From positions 1-8,576 of the forward strand of contig CALGPD010000398.1 in assembly GCA_937960625.1 (NCBI GenBank): 8,576 bases of DNA, in the 5' to 3' direction. The stretch comes from an uncultured Spirochaetia bacterium (GTDB lineage: Bacteria; Spirochaetota; CALGPD01). Below the pieces are notes generated by a model that ran no database searches, had not been told where the DNA came from, and saw nothing but the letters and a program-made list of their open reading frames with translations. Below are positions 1 to 5,843 of the stretch, one piece after another; position 1 is the stretch's first letter; each line of letters begins with the position of its first letter. The translations under genes were made by a program, and so were the position numbers.

Positions 1-93
1 ACATATGTGTTAATTTTATAAAACAAAATTCTTGTATAAAAATGTAAATATAGATAAATTTTAGAAATATAATTAAGCAAGGAAAATTATAAT

Positions 94-2562
94 ATGAAAA
101 GACTAAACAGAAGTTTTATTACTAAAATAAAAGACTTTTTCACATATACTATTCCGGATTTTTTCCATGGAAACAAAAAAGTAAATATTTTTATTCATAT
201 TCCGTTAATTTTGTTTTTAATCGTTTTATTTTTAAGTTCGGTTTTTTATATCAAATGGTATTATAATTGGCGAGGCCAACGCAAACAAGTTTTTACTCAA
301 CTCAAAGCATTTAAACATCACATCCTGCTTGAGACAGACAAAGATTACCGCAGGCGGTATGGAGATGTAGGAATTGGAACTAAACTTAAAAATTTCGGTT
401 TTCCGTCAAAAATATATGACATTAATGATAGAGAAATCGGAGAATTCTCTGAAGAGAGGAGAATATACATAAGGCTTGACCAAATTTCCCCGATATTCAT
501 AAAAACATTAATTCTTACAGAAGATTCAAATTTCTATAATCATCACGGTGTAGATTACGTTGCCATGATAAGAGCTGCTTATAATACTGTAATACATTTT
601 TCAAGACAGGGAGGAAGCGGATTAACACAGCAGCTATCCAAATTATTATTTACGCAAAGAGAGAAAAGTTTAAAGCGCAAAGTGTTTGAAATGTTTTGTG
701 CCAAAGCAATTGAAAAAAATCACACTAAAGAAGAAATATTATTAATGTATGTGAACCTTATATATTTAGGCCATGGCGCTAACGGAGTTGAATATGCTTC
801 AAAAATATATTTTGATAAGAAATCTAAAAATTTAACAATAGGCGAAGCATCGTTTTTATCAGGAATAATATTAAACCCGACTTATTTTTCACCGCTCAGG
901 AATAAACGCGTTGCTAAATCAAGGCATCTTAGGGTATTACGTTTAATCTATAATAAAGCACCGAAATTACTAAACGGAAAAACTCCAAAACAAATACACA
1001 GAGAGTTCTGGAGCACTCACGTTTTCAACAGAAATACTGTTAAACCAAAATTCGTATTTAAAAGTAATTATGCTCCTTACATAATAGAAACGGTACGCAG
1101 AGAGCTTATTAAAAAACTAAGCGCGGAAGAATTATTAAGAGGCGGATATAAAATTTATACCACCATTGATATTGATTTACAGAAAGCAGCAATTGAAGAA
1201 TTAAAAAGGGGTATAAATAAGTGGCGTAATGTTTTAAAACGTTATCCGAAATTTAAAAGAAACGGATTATATAAACATTTTGAGGGCGCTTTAATTTCTA
1301 TTGACCCTAAAACTTCTCAGATTAAAACTCTGGTCGGAGGTTATAATTTTACATCAAAAAACCAACTAAATAGGGTTTATCAAGCTAAAAGACAGGTGGG
1401 TTCAGCGTTTAAACCAATTATATATTTATCCTCAATAGACCTTGAAGCAATGACCATGTATTCACTCGTAAATGACAGGCCGTTAAAAATGAGAGTGCGC
1501 GGGCCAACGGGAAGAATGCAGGATTGGGAAGTTAACAATGGAATGAAAAAATATATGCTGGATATCCCCCTTTATAAAGCATTAGAAATATCTTCAAATG
1601 TCGCGGCTGTAAGGGTAATAAGAAAAATTGGTATGAGAAGATTACAGGAAATTGTGACAAAAGCGTTGGGAATATCTTCTTCCGAAGCTGAAAGAAGGTT
1701 TCCGGATAAAGTCTGGTCATTAGCATTAGGCACCAGCGATATGTCGCCTTATGAAGTGGCTAGAGTTTACAGCGCGGTTGCTAATCACGGCAAGGCAGTT
1801 AAACCGTATTTAATAAGACGCGTTACAGATAGCTACGGCAACGTATTATTTAAAGTTAATACGGAAAATCATACAGACGGAGAATTAATAGTGCGTCATA
1901 AAGAGGCAATTTATATTATCCGGGAAATGATGAGACGCGTTGTTCGGGGCGAACACGGAACAGGGCGGGGAACTTTAAAATACTGTAATTTTGATTACGC
2001 AGGGAAAACAGGTTCCAGCCAAAGCCATAGAGACCAGTGGTTTGTAGGTTATACAAATGAATTGTGTACTGTTGTTTGGTTTGGACACGACCAAAACAAA
2101 AAATTGGTAGGTTCCATGTATGGAGGTACGGTTGCGGGCCCTGTATGGGGTAAATTCATGAAACGCGCGACAAATTATATTAATTTTACATCCATGAAAA
2201 TCCCGGGCGGATTAAATTTAGTGAGATTAAAAGTGGATAAATACAACGGATTAGTCGCAAGGGATGATATGAAAAAAGGAGTTGAAACCGGAATTTTCAT
2301 TTCAGGAACAGAACCCGGAGATTATTCAGACTGGAAAAAAGAAAGAAGAAAATGGAACTGGATAGATGAAAAAGACGTTTTAAAACTCGAAAAGCAAAAG
2401 CAGGAAGAAAATTCGAGTGGGAACGGTAATAGTAAGAAAAATAAAAATGAGCCAGATGAGATACGTTTTGAAAATGTTCCTGTTGATAAACCTAATGAAA
2501 ACGAAAATTCTTCATTAAAAAAAGAAAACAAAAAAGATGCTGATAAGCTTAAATTTAACTAA
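94..2562 (+). CDS. Penicillin-binding protein 1A-type bifunctional peptidoglycan synthase (GT51 glycosyltransferase + transpeptidase)
   Basis: Class A PBP that polymerises lipid II into glycan strands and cross-links the peptides on the outer face of the inner membrane. A short cytoplasmic N-terminus precedes one membrane anchor (about residues 31-53). The GT51 domain (about 100-290) shows EDSNFYNHHG with catalytic E143, GGSGLTQQ (173-180), RKVFEMFCAKAIE (195-207) and the KEEILLMYVN motif. The transpeptidase domain (about 395-690) shows SAFK with nucleophile S437, the SSN motif (500-502) and KTGS (638-641). The FISGTEP segment near 735 is typical of PBP1A. The last 80 residues are a Lys/Glu/Asn-rich, low-complexity tail. 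Oddities: the usual GGST reads GGSG, and the Pro before SAFK is Val436. AAGGA at 79-83, 10 bases upstream, supports the start. A TATAAA at 35-40 is a possible -10 box without a good -35. The gene converges on the next one with a 2-base gap. Confidence 0.96.
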   Translation: MKRLNRSFITKIKDFFTYTIPDFFHGNKKVNIFIHIPLILFLIVLFLSSVFYIKWYYNWRGQRKQVFTQLKAFKHHILLETDKDYRRRYGDVGIGTKLKNFGFPSKIYDINDREIGEFSEERRIYIRLDQISPIFIKTLILTEDSNFYNHHGVDYVAMIRAAYNTVIHFSRQGGSGLTQQLSKLLFTQREKSLKRKVFEMFCAKAIEKNHTKEEILLMYVNLIYLGHGANGVEYASKIYFDKKSKNLTIGEASFLSGIILNPTYFSPLRNKRVAKSRHLRVLRLIYNKAPKLLNGKTPKQIHREFWSTHVFNRNTVKPKFVFKSNYAPYIIETVRRELIKKLSAEELLRGGYKIYTTIDIDLQKAAIEELKRGINKWRNVLKRYPKFKRNGLYKHFEGALISIDPKTSQIKTLVGGYNFTSKNQLNRVYQAKRQVGSAFKPIIYLSSIDLEAMTMYSLVNDRPLKMRVRGPTGRMQDWEVNNGMKKYMLDIPLYKALEISSNVAAVRVIRKIGMRRLQEIVTKALGISSSEAERRFPDKVWSLALGTSDMSPYEVARVYSAVANHGKAVKPYLIRRVTDSYGNVLFKVNTENHTDGELIVRHKEAIYIIREMMRRVVRGEHGTGRGTLKYCNFDYAGKTGSSQSHRDQWFVGYTNELCTVVWFGHDQNKKLVGSMYGGTVAGPVWGKFMKRATNYINFTSMKIPGGLNLVRLKVDKYNGLVARDDMKKGVETGIFISGTEPGDYSDWKKERRKWNWIDEKDVLKLEKQKQEENSSGNGNSKKNKNEPDEIRFENVPVDKPNENENSSLKKENKKDADKLKFN

Positions 2563-2564
2563 TA

Positions 2565-2756
2565 TTATTCAATCTGTGTCAGTACATATTCCATGAGTAA
2601 TTTTTTTTCAATAATACCCTCATTAACGAGGATTTCACCGAATTTTCTGCCCGGATTGTTTTTTTGAAAATCTAATGCCCAATCCAATTGTTCTTTAGTA
2701 ATAACACCGTCATCCAACAGCATTTCACCAATTCTTTTTCTACCGGCTTCTGCCAT
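2565..2756 (-). CDS. Small stand-alone MshEN/GspE_N-like domain protein, possible cyclic-di-GMP receptor
   Basis: A 63-residue protein made almost entirely of two copies of a 24-residue repeat, R8-Q31 and K38-Q61, each of the form R/K-hydrophobic-G-x-x-L-x-x-x-G-hydrophobic-I ... L ... Q. This is the pattern of the MshEN (T2SSE_N, GspE/PilB N-terminal) domain, which in MshE and relatives binds cyclic-di-GMP. Normally it precedes a type II secretion or type IV pilus ATPase; here no ATPase follows, because the stop codon lies at the end of the second repeat. Motif I keeps the Arg (R8); motif II has Lys (K38) in its place. The start is firm: AGGGAG lies 7 bases upstream (2764-2769), with a TATAAT further up. 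No signal peptide, so probably cytoplasmic. Domain assignment is from pattern reading; ligand binding is an inference. Confidence 0.82.
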   Translation of the reverse strand: MAEAGRKRIGEMLLDDGVITKEQLDWALDFQKNNPGRKFGEILVNEGIIEKKLLMEYVLTQIE

Positions 2757-2788
2757 AATATAACTCCCTGATTATAATACACTTTAAA

Positions 2789-2817
2789 ATTATACTAATT
2801 TTTTCCATAATTTTACA
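2789..2817 (-). promoter_or_regulatory. Candidate sigma-70-type promoter for the 63-residue MshEN-like gene
   Basis: On the minus strand a perfect TATAAT (2789-2794) lies 32 bases upstream of the start codon at 2756. At 17 bases spacing the -35 hexamer is TGTAAA (2812-2817), only 3 of 6 matches to TTGACA. The predicted transcript would start near 2782 and carry the AGGGAG ribosome-binding site in a leader of about 25 bases. A second TATAAT at 2771-2776 sits too close to the ribosome-binding site to be the better choice. In such AT-rich DNA chance matches are common. Confidence 0.35.
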
Positions 2818-2911
2818 TATATAAAGATTTTTTTATGATTTTTATTCCAAAGTTAAATTTCAAAACTAAAGTGAAATCCGATTTATTTAAAGACAACAGT
2901 GACTAGAATAA

Positions 2912-4693
2912 TTAAATATTACGCAAAAATTTTTTATCAAGTTCTTGTTTCGACATCTTTATTAATAGCGGCCTTCCATGCGGACACGTTAATTCATATC
3001 CGTTTGAAATTAATTTGTTCAATAAACCGGTAAAATGTTGTAAAGGCGGATTATCGCCTGATTTTATAGACATTCTGCATGATTGAATTTTTAATAATTC
3101 ATCAAGCAATACGTTGCTATTATTAAAATCTTTGGAAACAATGAATTTATTCACAAGTTTTTGTACAACTTCAAGGTCATGGCCGTAAGTTTTTATCGCG
3201 GGAACGGTATTTACTATAAATTCATTATCACCGAATTCGCTGATTTCATACCCTAAATTATCAAATAAATCAAGATGTTCTATGATAACCGCACTTTCTG
3301 CCGGGGATAATTCAAACTTTAACGGAGTGAGCAAATGTTGTTTTTCCATTTGCTGTGTTTGTCCTAGAAATCTTGATTTCAGCTTTTCATAATTAATTCT
3401 TTCATGGGCAGCGTGATAATCAACAAGAAAAAAATCATCATTTTTTTGAATTGCTAAATAAGTATCAAATAAAATACCGAGTATTTTTTCGTTACCGCTT
3501 ATAAAACTTGTATCATTTTTATAATTTTGAGTTTCGGGTATTTCTTCATGTTGGAATAATATTGTTTTCTGCTCAGGCGTTTCATCCTGAATATTATTTG
3601 CATTATTTTTTGTAAAAGAAAAACTTGAATCGTTGCTATAAAGTTCATTGCCTTGTTTAACATTGTTTCCTGTAGTAAAATCAGGCAGACCCTGTACGGG
3701 AAATCCCTGTTTAAATGATTCAGTTATGGAATTTTTTACCAGAGAAAAAATTACTCTTTCGTCAAAAAACTTAATCTCTTTTTTTGCCGGGTGGATATTT
3801 ATATCAATTTTACCGGAATCAATCTCAATAAATATAAAACTAAAAGCGTGTTTATTTCCGGGCATTAATCCCTCATAAGCAGAAGAAATTGCGTAAAATA
3901 ATGAAGGTATCACAACCGGACGCTTATTTACGTATATAATCTGGAAACTCCTGTTATGGTAATAAACCTGTGGAATACTTACATAACCCGTTATCTTTAT
4001 ATGCCCAAGCCTGTTATTTTTGATTTCCAGCAAATCTTTACCCCTGATATTTTCAGGAAAATAACTTTCTATTCTTTCTAATAAAGTTTGAGACGGCACA
4101 TCAATTACAGGTTTGTCATTATTGTTTAGAGATACATTTATATTGTTAAACGGCAGAGTTTTTTTAATGAAAACATCTTTTATCGACCGGCTTTCCGCGC
4201 TAACCGATTTAGTAAATTTCTGCCTTGCAGGAACGTTAAAAAATAAATCCCGTACTTCAACTGTCGTTCCTTTTTTTCGAACAAAAGGTTTTATTGTATA
4301 ATCATTTCCCGCCTCGGCATATAACTCTCCGCCGTGTTCCTGTTCTCCGTTAAAACTCGTTATTTTTAACCGCGCGACAGAAGCAATACTTGATAAAGCC
4401 TCTCCTCTGAATCCCATGGATTTGATTGAATAAATGTCGTCGAAACTATTTATTTTGCTTGTAAAGTGTTTTAAAGGGGCTTTTTCTAAATCTTGATAAT
4501 AAATACCCATACCGTCATCAGAAACAGATATTAAATCAAGTCCACCCTTTTCAAATGAGGCTTTAATATTATTAGAATTGGCATCTAATGAATTATCAAG
4601 GAGTTCTCGAATCACTGCGGAAGGCCTATCTATTACTTCTCCTGCAGCAATTTTTTCATATACATTTTTTGCAAGGGGTTTTATTCTACCCAT
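2912..4693 (-). CDS. mutL: DNA mismatch repair protein MutL, endonuclease-type
   Basis: MutL couples MutS mismatch recognition to strand incision. The N-terminal GHKL ATPase shows RELLDNSLDA (catalytic E30, Mg-binding N34), DDGMGI (59-64), TSKI (78-81) and GFRGEAL (94-100). The transducer domain contains FFNVPAR (151-157) and INIHPAKKEIKF (298-309). An Asn/Ser/Gln-rich linker runs about 328-400. The C-terminal dimerisation domain carries the metal-dependent nickase motif as DYHAAHERINYE (425-436; the usual second residue Gln is Tyr426), SCR (538-540) and CPHGRP (570-575), so it should cut DNA itself rather than rely on MutH. Length (593) is normal. The start MGRIKPL fits family N-termini, though no clear ribosome-binding site precedes it. 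It lies 20 bases behind the small exported protein gene, so the two are probably co-transcribed. RELLDN instead of the commoner KELVEN recalls spirochaetal MutL. Confidence 0.97.
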   Translation of the reverse strand: MGRIKPLAKNVYEKIAAGEVIDRPSAVIRELLDNSLDANSNNIKASFEKGGLDLISVSDDGMGIYYQDLEKAPLKHFTSKINSFDDIYSIKSMGFRGEALSSIASVARLKITSFNGEQEHGGELYAEAGNDYTIKPFVRKKGTTVEVRDLFFNVPARQKFTKSVSAESRSIKDVFIKKTLPFNNINVSLNNNDKPVIDVPSQTLLERIESYFPENIRGKDLLEIKNNRLGHIKITGYVSIPQVYYHNRSFQIIYVNKRPVVIPSLFYAISSAYEGLMPGNKHAFSFIFIEIDSGKIDINIHPAKKEIKFFDERVIFSLVKNSITESFKQGFPVQGLPDFTTGNNVKQGNELYSNDSSFSFTKNNANNIQDETPEQKTILFQHEEIPETQNYKNDTSFISGNEKILGILFDTYLAIQKNDDFFLVDYHAAHERINYEKLKSRFLGQTQQMEKQHLLTPLKFELSPAESAVIIEHLDLFDNLGYEISEFGDNEFIVNTVPAIKTYGHDLEVVQKLVNKFIVSKDFNNSNVLLDELLKIQSCRMSIKSGDNPPLQHFTGLLNKLISNGYELTCPHGRPLLIKMSKQELDKKFLRNI

Positions 4694-4713
4694 TTATATA
4701 CTTAACCATAACA

Positions 4714-4962
4714 CTAGCGTTTTTTCTGAAAACGTGTTTTATTTTTATTCTTCCGTTTTCGTCTAACTTTTGCACCCGGCCCGTCAATTAACCGGTCTAA
4801 GTCACCGTCCATTTTACTCCAGTTTTTTCCATAGTAACTATCGCTTTTAGGAACGCGTTTCTTTTTTCTTCGAAAAGAACTCGCGTTTGCAACCGGAGCA
4901 GAAAAAAAGGTTAATGTTATAAATAGCATAAACCATGTAAATAATTTAATAATTTTTTTCAT
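4714..4962 (-). CDS. Small, highly basic exported protein of unknown function
   Basis: Not recognised. The 82-residue product opens with a clear Sec signal peptide: two lysines, a hydrophobic core (about residues 5-20) and a likely signal peptidase I site after A27 (VANA/SS). The predicted mature chain of 55 residues has 22 Lys/Arg against 5 Asp and no Glu, with basic clusters at both ends around a DGDLDRLIDGPG segment. It has no cysteine, so it is not a lipoprotein. Such charge suits binding to nucleic acid, lipopolysaccharide or acidic cell-wall polymers in the periplasm, but nothing shows which. I chose the internal Met at 4962 over an upstream Met at 5001 because the signal peptide begins there and an AGAG stretch lies about 7 bases before it. 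mutL follows after 20 bases. Confidence 0.7.
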   Translation of the reverse strand: MKKIIKLFTWFMLFITLTFFSAPVANASSFRRKKKRVPKSDSYYGKNWSKMDGDLDRLIDGPGAKVRRKRKNKNKTRFQKKR

Positions 4963-5063
4963 AATTATCTCTATATATATTATCGGGGATTTACCTCGCA
5001 AAAGTAAAGTACAATTCTAATAATAATTAGAAAATCCGAATAAATCCAAACTCAAATTAACAG

Positions 5064-5690
5064 TTATTTAAAATAAGCTTTATTTTCTTGTATTTTTGCT
5101 CTTTCCCTTAATCTGGTTAAATATTTTTGAGTTAAAGCCGATTTACGGCGGCGGTAAATAATCATCCTGATATATTTTTTAACTCTTGAAAAAGGCATGC
5201 CCTTAATACGCTGCCTAAAACGTCTGGCATTTTTATATCTGTTATAAAATTTCTTCACATCGTAATTTGATACTTTTTGTATTTTTGGTTCGATGATTTT
5301 TTTCACAAAAGCTTTTACAATCATCATTTGTTTAACGGTTTGCATTATTCTTCTAGCCCGGATATTAATATTTCTCATATTCACCAGACGTCTTTTTCTG
5401 GCAAATTTTTCAATTAATACCTGATTTAAATAATGCTTTGAATAAGCTTCTCTTTTTTTCTTGTTATACCGCATTTTTTTGATAACACCAGGGTCGGCGC
5501 CGCCTAATACTTGCTGTAGTTCCAGATATGCATAATAATTCCGCACAAATTCGTTTGATGAAACTACTTTCTTCTTTTGATCTGAAAATTCAATTTTATA
5601 GACCCATGTTTTAGCAGCGTAAAAAGCTCCTCCGGTTAACAAAATCAATGCTATAACATATATCCCAATGGAATTTATTCTAGATTTCAT
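5064..5690 (-). CDS. Membrane-anchored SurA-N-like periplasmic chaperone lacking a prolyl isomerase domain
   Basis: A 208-residue protein with one N-terminal membrane segment (about residues 7-26 from the chosen start), no lipobox, and a helical, very Lys/Arg-rich periplasmic body. The middle, ending in a YLNQVLIEKFARKRRLV helix, resembles the chaperone half of SurA and related proteins. The C-terminal stretch, from VSNYDVKKFYNRY through the MPFSRVKKYIRMII helix to the LRERAKI strand, resembles the segment that packs against it in SurA/trigger-factor-like proteins. In those proteins a parvulin PPIase domain often follows or interrupts this fold; none fits here. The inferred role is holding unfolded outer-membrane or periplasmic proteins. 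A longer reading from an ATG at 5702 adds four residues, but that ATG has no ribosome-binding site, whereas GGAG at 5697-5700 lies 6 bases before the ATG at 5690. Family assignment is by pattern only. Confidence 0.72.
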   Translation of the reverse strand: MKSRINSIGIYVIALILLTGGAFYAAKTWVYKIEFSDQKKKVVSSNEFVRNYYAYLELQQVLGGADPGVIKKMRYNKKKREAYSKHYLNQVLIEKFARKRRLVNMRNINIRARRIMQTVKQMMIVKAFVKKIIEPKIQKVSNYDVKKFYNRYKNARRFRQRIKGMPFSRVKKYIRMIIYRRRKSALTQKYLTRLRERAKIQENKAYFK

Positions 5691-5696
5691 ATTTTT

Positions 5697-5700
5697 CTCC
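5697..5700 (-). promoter_or_regulatory. Ribosome-binding site that sets the start of the SurA-like gene
   Basis: GGAG on the minus strand followed by AAAAAT and then ATG at 5690, a 6-base spacing. It overlaps the upstream in-frame ATG at 5702, whose own upstream DNA has no purine-rich site. This argues for the shorter protein. Confidence 0.6.
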
Positions 5701-5784
5701 ATTCAAAAATAATTTTTTATTAAATGTATTCTATAATAATTTTAAATCATTTTCTGATATAACATTTAACACCTGTAAGACAAA

Positions 5785-5790
5785 ATTATA
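5785..5790 (-). promoter_or_regulatory. Candidate -10 box upstream of the SurA-like gene
   Basis: A perfect TATAAT on the minus strand in the 153-base gap between the 626-residue gene and the SurA-like gene. The expected -35 region reads as a T tract with no good TTGACA match. The leader would be about 88 bases. Weak evidence in AT-rich DNA. Confidence 0.22.
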
Positions 5791-5843
5791 TTAAAAAAAA
5801 CGTAATGAAAAAAGCAGGAATTAAAAAAATTACAGGAATTGTT

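Noticed and set aside
12..30. AATTTT/AAAATT inverted repeat near the left edge
   Set aside because: Six A-T pairs only; expected by chance at this base composition.
3648..4791. Several plus-strand open frames of 62-76 codons opposite mutL and across its start
   Set aside because: They are shadows of mutL, with no ribosome-binding sites and no recognisable domains.
5015..5032. 7-base inverted repeat with a 4-base loop between the SurA-like gene and the small exported gene
   Set aside because: Almost all A-T pairs and no following T run; too weak to call a terminator.
5815..5840. Direct repeat CAGGAATT at 5815-5822 and 5833-5840, and a 7-base inverted match CCTGTAA/TTACAGG at 5772-5836
   Set aside because: Only two short copies in AT-rich DNA with a long loop; no sign of an array or an operator.
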